DNA of 64,000 nucleotides from Sycobia sp. Sy_11 (Eukaryota; Arthropoda; Insecta; Hymenoptera; Epichrysomallidae). Shown in pieces: positions 44,925 through 57,261 of this stretch. The notes under the pieces are model-generated. The model saw only the letters and a program-made list of their open reading frames with translations. It did not search any database and was not told where the DNA came from. The stretch is taken from contig JACCIC010000219.1 of the NCBI GenBank assembly GCA_018907035.1, forward strand, positions 434,001 to 498,000. The letters run 5' to 3'. A program made the position numbers and the translations under genes. The first letter of the stretch is position 1; the number at the start of each line of letters is the position of its first letter.

Positions 44925-46330
44925 CGAATTGTCTCCAGATCCGTGCGGAGCCCGTCCTCGTCTACAATGTATCCCAGATATTTGACCTCCGGGTAGCAAA
45001 ACTCGGCTTTCTCCCTGTTGATTTAGAGAGCGACCTTGTTTAAGCAGTTAATCACGGCTGATACTTCTCAAGTACACTGCCCGAAAGTCTTCGTGGCGGC
45101 AGTTTAAACACCGGCCCGAAGAGGAGGTCCATATGACTCTGGAAGGTGGCGGGGACATTTGTCAGTCCATAGGACAGACGTTTATATTGGAAAAGGCCCT
45201 TTTGTGAGACAGCGAAAGCGGTGATCTCCTTGCTGTTTTCGTCGAGTGGGATTTGACGGTAGGCTTGGCTTAGGTCGATTTTTGGCAAGTACTTAGCATC
45301 CCGTAGGTTGTCCAGAAGGACGTCTATAAGTGGTAATGGATGTGTGTTCTTTCTGGTGATGGCGTTGACTGTTCGGTAATCAATGCAAAATTTAATTTTG
45401 CCGTTCTTTTTAGGTACCATTACCGGGCAGCTACTCCACGGACTCTCGGATGTCACAATGATACTTTAGGCTAGGAGTCTATCGATTTCTGCGTGCGCTT
45501 ACTTCAGCAGTTTGTCTGACATTCGTCGTAAGTGCTGTTTTATAGGGCGATATCCCTGCACATCTATCTGATGTTGCTGCATCTGGGCTAGCTGAAGCTT
45601 TGTGCACGCTTCGGGTATTAGATGGTTTAATACCCTGTTGAGCTCCTCGCGTTCTAAACTGTCTAGCCGAGCTACGCCGGTTGACGGCGTCTATAGCCCT
45701 CATGGTCTCATTAAGGCTGTTTTGCTGTGTGACAAAACGTCTGATGAGTTTCCGACGTATGTGCCATGTTGTGTCAGCAAAGTTGATAGTAACTTTCATT
45801 AGTGCAAGTAAGTAAATTCCTATTATCATGTCATATTTTAATGGCTTTGACACTGGAAATCTGGCTTTTACTTGTTGGTCGTTTATGTTTACTAGTAGAT
45901 CGAATCCTCCCTCAGTTGCGCATATTTTTCCGTTTGGCAATTGCACCTATGAGATCATCTGTATAATTGCCGATCTGACCATTTTTCTTGGAACTGGGCC
46001 TGTAATATGACATTCGTGCTTCCGGGTCAATAAGTGCGGGAAAAACTTTGCCCATCAATTTGATGTTGAAGAAAAACCGATTGTACTCTTCTTGGGTTCC
46101 GAGGTTCGGATGTGTATTTGTAACATCCTTTGTCTCGGGGCATAGGCTTTCGTTGTTTCCAGTGATTGGAATCGTGTTATAAGAGGTGTTAGGGCCAACT
46201 TCTAAATCTTCTCCCCTCATGCGTTTCCTGACTTACTTCTTGGGCCACATCATGGGTAGATTTTTGTTGTCAAGTTTTGCTCGCTACAGTTTTAGCAAAA
46301 CAGGTGCTTCCTGTCAGGGCACCTGTCTGT
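44925..46330 (-). mobile_element. Ty3/gypsy relic: zinc knuckle, protease, partial RT
   Basis: The minus-strand order is a gag-end CPDRKHLFC / NCSE-type zinc-knuckle relic at 46330-46240, a protease-like domain at 46220-45479 (KVFPALIDPEARMSYY, where the usual D-T/S-G is D-P-E; then FDLLVNINDQQVKARF and YDMIIGIYLL), an RT N-terminal half at 45456-45100 (SCPVMVPKKNGKIKFCIDYR, LPKIDLSQAYRQIPL, LSYGLTNVPATFQ) and the RT thumb at about 45030-44935 (INREKAEFCYPEVKYLGYIV). The YxDD catalytic block between the last two is deleted. Confidence 0.85.
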
Positions 46331-46359
46331 TAAATACACAGGCTAATATCCACCGTATG

Positions 46360-46381
46360 TGGAGAGACAGAAAGCGAGAGA

Positions 46382-46416
<35 letters not shown>

Positions 46417-46440
46417 CGAAAAATATAGAAAGGGAGAGAA
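46360..46440. repeat. (GA)n microsatellite
   Basis: A pure GA run at about 46384-46412 lies inside an imperfect GA-rich tract that extends to about 46440. Confidence 0.92.
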
Positions 46441-47735
46441 AGATAGGGAATGAGGTGCGGGGAGATAGAGGGACACTGGGCGAGAAATTTTCTTACATAT
46501 GAAAAAATAATATTTTCAAAAGATATCCAAGGTGATAAAAGTCTGAGCTTTAGCAGAACGAAAAGGCTATCACCGACTCAAATCACATATTTTGTAGGAT
46601 ACTAATCCGAAAGTTATATATGAGCAATCGAAGGAGATAGCCCAGTATTAATAGTTTGAGCTGATTACGTAGGGTTGAAATTAGACACAATTCAAGTCGA
46701 TACCTACCGCGCACGCACATGGCACTACTTTATTATGCACATAATATGCGATGTCGATGCCGAACTCGGCTTATTATCCCTAGCAAATTATAATATGTTA
46801 ACTAATACTCGTTAACTAACACTCAATTTTTTGCCAAAAATATGGTTTCTGTAATTAGTTACCTACCATTCTCAGCTTATTTTAGTCCCTCTGATAACTT
46901 CCTGTCTGCAAAATAAAAAATGGACTTGAAAGAGAACCGTTTTGCATCGATAGTTGAGATACAAGAAACTGTGACAAGCAAATGAGAAAATATTCCAAAA
47001 GAGGAGTTTTTAAAAGTCATATAGTTATCAAACTACTTACAGAACACGTTACTACTCATCATAGTGAACCATTATATGTACCTATAGAAATATTGCCGAT
47101 ACAATTACGTGTACATGTGGATGAGGGTTCATTCATAATTGCGTTATACTACAATAGCGCAAGCGGCGTCGTCGAAAAAACACAAAACGAAAGAGGAATA
47201 GCTACGTTCGCTTATCACCGGGCGTGAAATGTCCACACAGGGATAACATGTGAATCACCTAAACAGCTAGCTACACCTGCAGAGGAGTGTGGCTAACGAG
47301 GTGAGCATGTATACTAAACCACAATATTTTAAGTTGCGTATTGTCTAATTATAAATAAATATACTTTAGTTTATTTATTAAAAAAAGTTTTTATATTTTT
47401 CTGTAAAAAATCTGCGAATCAATATTTCAAATAAATATTGGATCCTGACCGATGGTTTTCCGTCCAAATTCCGGCTTTACAGTCGTGAAACCCAAATCGC
47501 CCAAATCTTTGGTGGTCTGAGCCATTTAAAAGAAAATCCCGAAGAGAATTCCGAAAGATCCCGTAAGATCTAATGCACTTCTTACCCGAAAAACGATTGA
47601 ACTTGGATAAATTCATAAATACCAATGGAGCCATTCAGAAATCCCACGAAGCAGTTTCGTTGTCAGTGCATGGAAAAAAGACGGTGTACCGCGTTTGTGC
47701 ATATATTTTTATTGCCTAAATAAAGTATATAAGAG
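46441..47735. other. Unassigned spacer
   Basis: An 81-codon plus-strand frame (46982-47227) and a 71-codon minus-strand frame (47419-47634) have no recognisable motif. Nothing else stands out. Confidence 0.35.
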
Positions 47736-47739
47736 GGAC

Positions 47740-48720
47740 GTTTATCCGGTGCCCTAGATATAAACAATATAACAACTTCATTATATTTGGCAAATTAAAG
47801 GGAGCAAAAATATTGTCGATAATAGACTTGAAAAATGGGTACTGGGAAATCGAATTCACGAAGAAAGGTAAACCACCAACAGTATTAATAGAACCAGGAA
47901 GAGAACTGTACGAATTTAGCGTTATAACCTTCAGCTTACATATAGAACCAGTCACGATTCAATCATTATTAGAGACAATTATTACACCTGAAAGGGCGTC
48001 AAACATGTTCGTATATCTGGATGATATTATAATTGTTACAAAAACTCTGGAAAAGCATAAAGAGATCTTAAAAATAGTTGTCGAAAAAATAAAAAGAATT
48101 GAGACGATTCTTGATCATGATATAGACGTTTTATCAAAGATATATGTAAGATATTAGCTCCATTAAGCATCTTGCTTAGAAAGAAAGCGAAATCGATATG
48201 ATCAGAGAGCCTTAAGAGACTTAAAAAAACCTTTACCGAACTAAAAAGAAATTTAGGAGAAGCTGCCTATTCGCGTGTCTGGATTGGAGCTTCATATGTA
48301 TTTTAAACAGATGCAAGTGTGCTAGGCTTAAACGAGACTGGCCCAAACATAAGGTAAAAAAGAATATATAATTGCACATGTTATTTGTACACTAAACGCA
48401 GCTAAACAAGACTATTCTGTGACAGAATTAATAGATAAATAGTATGGTAAATAGCGATTTTCGAGGCAGAAAAACAACATTTCTAAGCTCAGTGAACTGT
48501 CGACCATAGTACAGATCATATCACCGACAAGACAATGAAGCGAATAATGTAATATAATTGTCTGCCTTTGAACTTTATGACCAGTTTAAATAGTTGCTGG
48601 ACGAGAAATCTAACATAACTTTGAGCATATCAGTCGTTTGGAAAGGAAGACGAATATTTTCCTCTGCGGAATAATATAGGACGACCAGCCGTACTTATCA
48701 TAGACCTACCATCAGTAATC
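47740..48720 (+). mobile_element. Ty3/gypsy RT-RNase H relic, plus strand
   Basis: The frame 47813-48157 has MSIIDLKNGYWEIEFTKKGK (first catalytic Asp), LYEFSVITFSLHIEPVTIQS and MFVYLDDIIIVTKTLEKHKE (catalytic Asp pair). Downstream frames in pieces give the thumb/RNase H junction (APLSILLRKKAKSI, LKRLKKTFTELKRNL), a TDASVLGL motif near 48308-48333 and fragments of the rest to about 48720. A deletion removes the segment between the palm and the RNase H start. Confidence 0.85.
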
Positions 48721-49045
48721 ATTTAGTAGCATCAAAACTGGCCCGAGTTGCAGCCATGGTCTTTGAAACTGTCGCTAACCGAGAGAAATCTGAAGGACCT
48801 GGTACTCAGGGCCCATCAGCAGAACCTTGTAAAGCTCAAGATACCTATCGAGCCCAAGTCCTGGTCCCCCGTGGAGAAACGCAATATCGTTCTCGAGTAG
48901 TTTCGATGGCGCCTTTAGCTCAACATGCTTTCTGGATTCATGTGACATGTTAGAGACACAACGTAAGATTTTTAAAAGCGAAAATTTATTTTTGAATATT
49001 TTGTTGTCTGTTTCGGTTATACATCAGAATAAAACTTAATATTAA
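48721..49045. other. Unrecognised segment between two retroelements
   Basis: The plus-strand frame at 48756-48953 and an alternative frame (SLTERNLKDLVLRAHQQNL) both read open for about 50 codons. I recognise neither. Confidence 0.3.
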
Positions 49046-49049
49046 ATAC

Positions 49050-50935
49050 ACGATAGTTCCTTTCAGTAAAATATTTTCACTGTTGCCTTTTGTATAAGTT
49101 AATTTTAAATTCATCGAATCTTTCAAATATCTTAAAACTCTTTCTGGCATTTTCATAGTTCTGTATTATTTTTATTTGAATATCTACTTAGAATATTTAT
49201 TGCTGTATTCAAATCTGAACGCGTACAAATCATTACATACATTAAGCATCCGATAATATTTTGAAAAGGGAGTCGTATTTTTTATCTGAATTTAAATCGA
49301 TATAATTTATATTAGATTAGATTTGTTACGAACATTACGTTCATTAGTTTTCTTGGAATTTTTATTACAATTCCTTGAAGGCTAATTTCTGGTCTCGAAT
49401 TCAAACAATTTATTTCATCAGCTATCACATCCCTTGCTACAATAAATTTTTCTGATTCTATATCCCATATTTTATAGTAAAATTAAAATTAAAACGTAGC
49501 CAACTAAAACACCTTTCCAAAATTTATTTTCAAAATTTTACTTTTTGTTTTTCTTATTTTATTATTCACATATATTGTACTATCGAAAACTTTTAAATAT
49601 TTTATTTGAGGATTTTTATCATGCCATAATTGATATGGTATTTTATACTATTTTAAAGCATTAGTAAGGGTTCGATTTACTAAGTACGTAGCAGTTAAAA
49701 CTGCTTCTCTCCAAATTACTTCCTTGAATTTATCTCGTTGATAAAGGTAGTACTTTTTCAGTAATTGTTCCACTCATTGTTTCTCCATTTAATAATAGAG
49801 CATGAGGAACTGTTAAATGATAGCTGATTTCATTATATTTGCAATAGTCCTTCATTTCATTCGATACATACTTTCCACCATAATCACAATATAAATTTAC
49901 TATTTTTAATTTAAAATGAGTTTGACTTTACAAAGTCTTTAAAAACAGAAAATACATATGACTTGAATGCTCTTAAATATGTAACGCAGTAATGCGTAAA
50001 TTCATCTACAAACAATACAAAATAATTTTTACCATCTAATGACGAAGGAGTGTTTGGTCCGCAAACATCTGAATGAATAATAAAAAATGGTCTTTTTATA
50101 TGATTTTTATTTTTGCTTTTCTGAAAAGATACTCTTGCTTGTTTGTCAAAAATAAAAGCTTCACATATATAATCATTTAGTAGAATATTATTAATTAATT
50201 TAATACCATCGACCATCTTATTATTTTTCATTTCAATAATTTTCGACTTGACCATATGTCCAAGTCTTTGATGCCATCAACTATAATTACTGTTTATCGC
50301 ATTAGAGACTTTTTATTATATAATTTATTAATAATGAATCATATAGGAATCAAATTATTTATGGGCTTACCGACAAAAATTATTTTATCATTTTTAGTAA
50401 CTTCAATCCCATTTGGATTGAAGTGAATACTCATCTGTGCTTTCTGCATGTTTCTGATAGATAGTAAATTTTGCGGCACCTCCCAACAACATAAGACGTC
50501 CTCCAGAATACCTTTAATCCTTCCTTGCTGGTAATATTCAGGATACTTCTTTTAAGTGCAACTGACAAGTTTTATTATCTCCTGAATATTGCTGTTCATT
50601 TTTCGTATAGAATCTGCGATCCTTTATACGATGATTTTCTCTGCCATATTGGAAAACCATATCAAGACTGCAAAACTGTTTTCGCCGTATCATTGGCTTT
50701 CACGAAACCCAAAAAAATAATCCGACAGATACTCCACTATTACACCTTTTGCAATTCGTTCACACTTTTTCCACTCTTCTGCGATTACTGCAGGGACTTG
50801 CTCATCAAGTACGTGCAATAGATCAAGTTCACATAGAAGAGAGCGGATTCTAAATTTCCACACACTATATTTTTTACTGTTAGAGTTTTTAATATTCCTT
50901 TTTGATTTAACAGATTTCATTTTTCATTTACTGGA
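49050..50935 (-). mobile_element. Ty1/copia retrotransposon relic, internally deleted
   Basis: The minus-strand order is gag N-terminus (50920-50690: NSKKYSVWKFRIRSLLCELD, then EEWKKCERIAKGVI), gag/protease remnants to 50280, pre-integrase and integrase at 50255-49911 (EAFIFDKQARVSFQKSKNKN, FIIHSDVCGPNTPSSLDGKN, FVLFVDEFTHYCVTYL), the integrase C-terminus in pieces (about 49700-49500) and an RNase H part near 49270-49130 (GCLMYVMICTRSDLNTAINI). The RT between integrase and RNase H is mostly missing. Confidence 0.85.
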
Positions 50936-51450
50936 AAAAAACTGTTTTATTTTTGTTGTGTATTTGTCACAGTTTTATTTTATTACTAGTTTACACTATA
51001 CACAAAATCACGGAGAGTTTTCTCGCGAAATCTGGGCCGATAACCTATTGAAATTTTATTAAATATAGTAGGCGGAATGTTAAAATAAAGATACACGAAA
51101 TAATCTTTTAACATGAACTTTATTTCAAACGAGGAAAGAAAAGACGTCTGTTCAAACGAAAGGACAACGCAAGACTAACTACAGTACTCGATAAAGAAAA
51201 CTCTGCAAGCCCTTCTGAGAAGCTTAAAACCTGTATAAAAATATCAGGAATCTAAACCCATAAATCATTTGCCACGCATGGCAGCAAAGACGCAGATCGT
51301 AATAAGACCCACCGGACACATATGTTTACATCTTTTTACGATACTGTCCAATATTTAGTTTCAAGTATTTTTTGCTTTATGATTTATAGAAGTCTAAAAT
51401 AATCTAACAATCGATATCAATAACTACCGCACCAGGATTCGCGCATAGAA
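50936..51450. other. Spacer, possibly LTR sequence of a neighbouring element
   Basis: No coding motif. It lies where the 5' LTR of the minus-strand copia and/or the 5' part of the plus-strand BEL/Pao element would be expected. I cannot match it to the 3' LTR region at 54.26 kb. Confidence 0.35.
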
Positions 51451-51459
51451 ATCTGGAAA

Positions 51460-54166
51460 ATTCATATTTATTACCGAATTTTACGCATTCAACGATAATC
51501 GAAAAACAGAAGGCCGTTAAGCTATCAGTCGCCAAATTACCGAAATTTGACGGTAATTACGATAAAAACGCCTTATCGGGAAGTGCAGAAAAAAAAAATT
51601 AGATCTCTTCCCCGCAAGTCCCGGCAATTCTAAAAGAGCCTGGGAGCTACTAGTTGAACTGTATGAGAAGAAACGACTTTAACGACTAAACACTATTCCG
51701 CTTACTTGGATAACGCTTTTTGTAAAACAACGCCATTGTAAAGGACATCTTCTGAGACTCTTTGAAAACTCGTTGACGAAGTCGTTGACGGAGCGCAACA
51801 GCATAACGTTTTGCTCGAGGATTTAGATGTCATACCGGATGAGGGTATGATGGTTTGTCTTCTTGAAAGAGCTCTTCCCCATGAGGTGAGATTAGAATGG
51901 GAACGTACTCTTAAATCGGATTCGATATCTTCTTTCCCACAGTTTTATACGTTTCTACTCGAATACGTCGTGCGTCTCGATAATTTAAATTCAGATTCGG
52001 CACGCTCGGTCGGAGTCGGTCAACAAACGTTCTAGCGATATATTGTTGCGCACCTCGAAGACCAGGCGAACCGACTCGGGCGCGCGTGCGTTCATCACGA
52101 GCACTACAGACGCGCGCGGATATTGTACTCAGGGCCATCGCATTTATCAATGTGGGAATTTCTCGAAATTGAATGTCCAACAGAGATGGGGCGTAGTTAA
52201 AACTAAGAAGCTGTGCTTTAATTGCTTACGGGAACATAAACCTCCGTGTAATTCTACTCATTGTAAAAGGTGCAGTAAACTCTTAAATTGACTTGAACTC
52301 TGTGGTGCGCTACTACTTGCAGAACTTCATAAAAAATCAATCGAAATCATTTTTGTGCCGATTAATCGTATTATCTTTTGGACGGACTCAACCATCGTTT
52401 TACATTTGTTAAAAAATAACCTCAGGCGCTTAAACCTTTCGAGGTCAATCGGGTGACTGGGATTCAGGCTCTTGGCCCGGATATCGAATAGGACACGTTA
52501 GATACGAAGAAAACTGTAAAGATCCCCTCTCTCGAGATCAACTACCACTCGAATTTCTCTTAGATCATTGTTCGTTCGGAGGAGCGTCTTGGTTTAAAGA
52601 ACACGAACGTTCTTGAGCAGTTAGCGCGTTAACTACAATCACCGAACTCCCGGGGCTTCGTAAGGGGATTTCTTTGATTGCGACATCAACAAAATGCGAA
52701 CTATTCAACCGATTTTCATCGTATTCCACGCTTCTGAACACCATCGCCTATTGCTTTCGCTTGCTGCCTAATTCACGGAAAAATAGCAAGCGTATCACAG
52801 TTCCCGAATTGGCGGTGACCGAACGGAAAGTATTATCGCGCATTCAGCGTGAGCAATTTTACGACACTATTGCGCGACTTAAAAATTCTAAATAGGTTAA
52901 ATGCAGCCAACTCGCCGCGCTCAATCCATTTCTCGACGAATATGGCGTACTACGTATCGGAGGTCGTTTAATTAATTCCAAAGAATACTTCAATAAAAAA
53001 CATCCGATTCTCCTTCCATCTCGTGATCACATCATTGATCTAATCATTCGTGAGACTCATCAACGATTGCATCACGCGGGTATTCAATCTACTCTCTATA
53101 CTTTGAGACATCGCTTATGGTTACTCGATGGAAAAAATCAGGTACGTAAAGTCGTTCGCCGCTGCAGCACGTGTATCCGTCATCATCTATCTCCCTTAAA
53201 TGCTCAAATGGCTAACTTGCCAGCTTGTCGCACCGAAGAAACGCCGGTATTCGATCACACGAGAGTAGATTTTTGCGGGCCCTTTTTGATCAAGGAAAAG
53301 ACATATAGAAACCGCGCTCAAATTGAGACATACGCTTGTATTTTCATTTGCATGGTGACCAAGGCTATTCATATCGAAATCGCTAGTGATCTCTCTATTG
53401 AGGGTTTTTGGCAGCTTTCCGTCGCTTCATTGAACATCTCGCAAGACCTTCCCACGTATACTCCGATAATGGTACAAACTTCGTTGGGGCTAACAATCAG
53501 TTGCGCGAGATGTATGCCCTTTTTCAATCTAAGCAATTTCAACAGAGCGTTGGGCATTACGCGACTAGTCAAAGAATCACTTGACATTTTAGTCCACCGT
53601 TATCGTCTCATTTCGGGGTTATATGGGAGGCGGCTGTCAAATCATTCAAACACCATTTTCTTCGAGTTGCGGGCGGTCAGCTAATCACTTACGAATAACT
53701 CAATACACTTGCCATCGAAATCAAAGCTATTTTAAACTCTAGGCCACTCGCCGCGCTTTCCGCAGATCCAAATGATCTGATGGCGATCACTCCTGCTAGT
53801 GTGGTAGTCGGCAGGTCTTTTACTATGCTTCCTGATGATAATTATGTTTCTGTTCCAGGTAATCGTCTATCCACTTGGAGGTTTATATCCAGAGTACGTC
53901 AGAATATCTGGAGACGTTGGCACATGGAATATCTCGGAGAACTACAAAGGCGGCAGAAATGGGCCCATCCCAATGGAGAGATTAAGCTCAAGGATATTGT
54001 TGTACTTATCGATAAAAATCAGCCGTGCACTGGATGGCAGCTGGAAGTAGTCGTTGAGTTGCATCCGGGGAGCGATGGCACGACACGTGTCGCTACTGTA
54101 AAGACGGCGCATGGATCGTTCAAGAGAAACATTACGCAAACGTGTCCTTTACCTATATATAATTAA
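51460..54166 (+). mobile_element. BEL/Pao retrotransposon lacking its RT, plus strand
   Basis: The plus-strand order is gag (about 51470-52290) with a zinc-knuckle end (CTQGHRIYQC and LCFNCLREHKPPCNSTHCKR), then directly an RNase H-like piece (IIFWTDSTIVLHLLKNN, about 52370-52425), a linker (52674-52895) and integrase (52920-54166). Between the zinc knuckles and the RNase H only about 80 bases remain, where protease and RT (over a kilobase) are expected. A polypurine tract (AAAAGGGGAGAA) lies just before a TG that may begin the 3' LTR at 54264. Confidence 0.85.
53040..54166 (+). pseudogene. BEL/Pao integrase
   Basis: The frame at 53067-53684 contains the zinc-binding end HHAGIQSTLYTLRHRLWLLD with C-x2-C (RRCSTCIRHH), the catalytic core start VFDHTRVDFCGPFLIKE (first Asp) and VTKAIHIEIASDLS. 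A frameshift near 53440 follows; in another frame the YSDNGTNFVG region is legible near 53458-53487. The C-terminal part at 53780-54166 has ITPASVVVGRSF, RRWHMEYLGELQRRQKW and IKLKDIVVLIDKNQPCTGW. The enzyme inserts the DNA copy; this copy is broken. Confidence 0.85.
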
Positions 54167-54251
54167 CTGTAATCGCAGTCACACCTTATAAATACATTCA
54201 TATTTCACACACATCACATATCACATATACATTTCGCTCGTATTCTCTCGC

Positions 54252-54960
54252 AAAAGGGGAGAATGTTTACTGTATGCAGAGGAATAAAAGTAAATCGAGA
54301 GCCTGATTCACATCGATCCGCCATAGGCCTCGAAGCGCGCGCTGGCCATGCATTTTCTGTTTGTTCCCTTCATCGTGTTTTTTCTCAGTTTTAAACGATT
54401 AAGTCTTTGGAAATGCACACTTTTCGATCGAATCGATAATTCTTCGCGACTTTCTTTATTTTCACGTATAAATGCTATAATTTAATATTCCATCAAATTA
54501 TTATACGCTAAGCATTCTCCACATATCGTGTCGGTCAATCGCTTAGTGTTCCCGTCACATTGGTGTCGATAAGATTAGCTCCCGACACCTCTGTGTTGGT
54601 CGATCTGTTGAGCGCTCCCCGCACGTTGGAGCAGGTCGAGCCGCAGATTACTCTCACGTGGAGCTACACACCAGTCCAATTCACGTAGACCATATATGAA
54701 AACATTTTCATATATGTATATATATATAAGTTTACGTACATACATATAAGTATACATATTCACATACATACATTTCATATAAATACACAACTAATTTGCA
54801 TCAAGGGTTTTTATGCCGTAAGGCTTTTTACCCTAGGGCCAATAAAAGGAATTTCCCGCATTGCCCAAAAATTTTTGTCTTTTATTTGATAACCTTATCA
54901 GTTACCTATCCACGTCAAATTGAGGATTCCGAACAAAGAAGAGTGAATTCTCGACGATAC
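54252..54960 (+). repeat. Polypurine tract and probable 3' LTR of the BEL/Pao element
   Basis: A purine run (AAAAGGGGAGAA, 54252-54263) precedes TGTTTACTG at 54264. A polyadenylation-type AATAAA lies at about 54840. The right end is not fixed; composition changes near 54950. A TA-rich microsatellite at 54712-54730 is inside. Confidence 0.55.
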
Positions 54961-55930
54961 ATGTATAAGAGAGGACACTAATTCGACAGACTACTGCCAA
55001 AGAAGATAGACGCTTATAAAAGAACACAAGTAATAGGGGAATGGTACCTAAAATTTTTAACTGTTAGATGACGTTACTATGGTAATCGGCTGCAGCAGGC
55101 GGCCGGGTGAACGATGAGATAGGCGTGTATAAAAGAACAGGCTGGACCAGCTCTACTGGAGTGGTGTCAGTATAAGCTGCTATAAGAAGTGCTGAATTAA
55201 AGTGGGCAAAAAATTTATGATGTGCTATCATATAATCTATGTGCTATAGTATAACACATTCAACAAAAAGATTAGTTACTTCTATGAAATATTTAGTAAA
55301 AGGAATTAGTAAAATATATTTAGTCAAGTTAAATAAATATTTGATGGATACAAATAAAGAAAGAATAAAATTAAATTATGATTTAGTAAAAATAATCTTT
55401 AGTAGATCTAACTAAATTATAGTTAGTTCAAACACATTATAGTTAAATCTACTAAATGATTTAGTATTAATAACTAAACTTATTTGGTAGAAACAAGTAA
55501 ATAAATTTAAATAAATGTTTGTTATTTTTAATAAGAGCAATTAGTAAAGTGAGCTAACTATTTAGCAAAAAGAAATAAATGAAATATCGGTTAAAAATTA
55601 CCAAAAACAAAGCAATGTTTCTTTAGAACAACTAAATATTTATTACAATAATTTAGTAAAATTACATAACTATTGCATAAGTATAAAAACTGTTTTTTTA
55701 ATGTATTAAAGTATTTATAGAAGAGTCAAACTTTATTGACTAAATATTTATTTGTTACATTATTAAATAACTTAAGTTTGAATTATTTCTTATGCAGAAG
55801 AAATCATTATTAAATTTAATTCACGTAATTGTTAACCATTATACATAAACTAAATAACTAAAGTGTGTTTCACGTATTTTAGTTTTAATTAATAGTTAGT
55901 TAATCTATCAAAGGAATGTTTTAACTCTTT
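54961..55930. other. AT-rich spacer
   Basis: From about 55200 the DNA is extremely AT-rich, with many TTTAGTAAA/ATTTAGT-like short motifs on both strands, giving small imperfect palindromes (for example around 55395-55460). No coding motif. Confidence 0.45.
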
Positions 55931-56634
55931 CAAATTATTTTATACAAAAGTATAAAATAAGGCAAATATGGTGTATTGGACTTGGCGTATTAAACTTCAC
56001 TAATCAAATTCTTTATTAGTGAAGTGCAATCTTACTGTCCGTTACTGTAGAATATGTAAATATATATGAGTACCAATTTGTGTAAATTTCGAAATTATTA
56101 CTTATTATTATTCAATAAAAGAGTATGCACTCACTTATTTATAACATGGCAGTACATTACTACGAAAATGTAACTTAAAAACTATTTTGACATGCACTTG
56201 CGAGCCAGCCCGTCTTTGAACAGTTATCGTAATTTAAATGGTTAAAAAATATTGTGGAACAGTATATTTTACATAACAGTACGCAAAATAAACTATATTT
56301 CCCAGTCCATCAATGAATTAAAATTAATTAATTGTAGTTTGAATATTTACGAATGTATTTTGAAAAGACATTGAATAATTTAACATATTTTTATCAACGT
56401 AAATGCTTTATTACATAACGAAACTAAAATCTACTATTACATGTATAATCTATATCAATACATAAATGCTTGAATATTTCAAACTTTTATCGGTAGATCT
56501 AGTGAAATTACGAAACAAAGAAGATGACTTCTGTAATATTTGTTGTCATAAAGATTTTTAAATATGAATCAATTTTTAAATGTCAATAAATAAATTAACA
56601 TTATTTTTCTTAAAACAATTGAATTGTACTTCTG

Positions 56635-57030
56635 TCGACTGCCCATATACAAATTAATAAATATTTTTTATTGGTCTTACAGTCCAAACAATTTCAACCA
56701 AAAATAAAATAAAATAAAAATAAAAATAAAATAAAAATAAAAAATAAAAATAATAATAAAAAATAAAAAATAAGAAAAAAAAATAAAAAATAATAAAAAT
56801 AAAAATAAAAATTAAAAATAAAAATTAAATTAAAAATTAAATTAAAATGATAATGACAGTCAGACTGTCCTTGTTTACATTCACCGCCGTAGACTAATCT
56901 GAAAATAAAATATTAGCTGAAAAAATTCTTTTTTAGTAAAGTGCAGTCTGACTGTCCCCAACACCCTTACCTAATTGAAGACTTGTCCAACGTTTCGAGC
57001 TCGCTACGGCTCCTCATCAGGGACTGATGA
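56635..57030 (-). mobile_element. Second PLE 3' region (non-coding)
   Basis: Starting with GTCGACTGCCCATATAC at 56635 it matches the PLE 3' region at 17998-18331 in order: terminal segment, AAAAT-type tract, GACAGTCAGACTGTCC palindrome, then TTCGAGCTCGCTACGGCTCC and the ribozyme core. No protein part follows; instead the sequence turns back on itself at 57031. Confidence 0.85.
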
Positions 57031-57261
57031 GTGAATGTAAACAAGGACAGTCTGACTGTCATTATCATTTTAATTTAATTTTTAATTTAATTTTTATTTT
57101 TAATTTTTATTTTTATTTTTATTATTTTTTATTTTTATTTCTTATTTTTTATTTTTATTATTATTTTTATTTTTTATTTTTATTTTATTTTTATTTTTAT
57201 TTTATTTTATTTTTGGTTGAAATTGTTTGGACTGTAAGACCAATAAAAAATATTTATTAAT
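56652..57261. repeat. Large palindrome: two arms of about 231 bp with a 146-bp spacer
   Basis: The arm at 56652-56884 is repeated in reverse complement at 57031-57261: TTGGACTGTAAGACCAATAA near 57227 mirrors the sequence at about 56661-56686, and GTGAATGTAAACAAGGACAG at 57031 mirrors 56860-56884. The arms carry the A/T-rich pentamer tract. The spacer holds the hammerhead-type motif of the left copy. Confidence 0.9.
56985..57024 (-). ncRNA. Candidate hammerhead ribozyme motif, second PLE copy
   Basis: Minus strand: GUCC, CUGAUGA, G, then GAGC and GCUC able to form a four-pair helix II around an eight-base loop, GAA, ACGU, U, GGAC. GUCC and GGAC are perfectly complementary (helix I). Compared with the 18.3-kb copy both helices are better paired. 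Helix III would be the self-complementary ACGU, so a two-molecule form is more plausible than a single one. One unpaired G after the core departs from the standard layout. Confidence 0.65.

Noticed and set aside
57027..57260. 77-codon Phe/Tyr/Leu-rich open frame
   Set aside because: It is a translation of the TTTTA tract in the right arm of the PLE palindrome.
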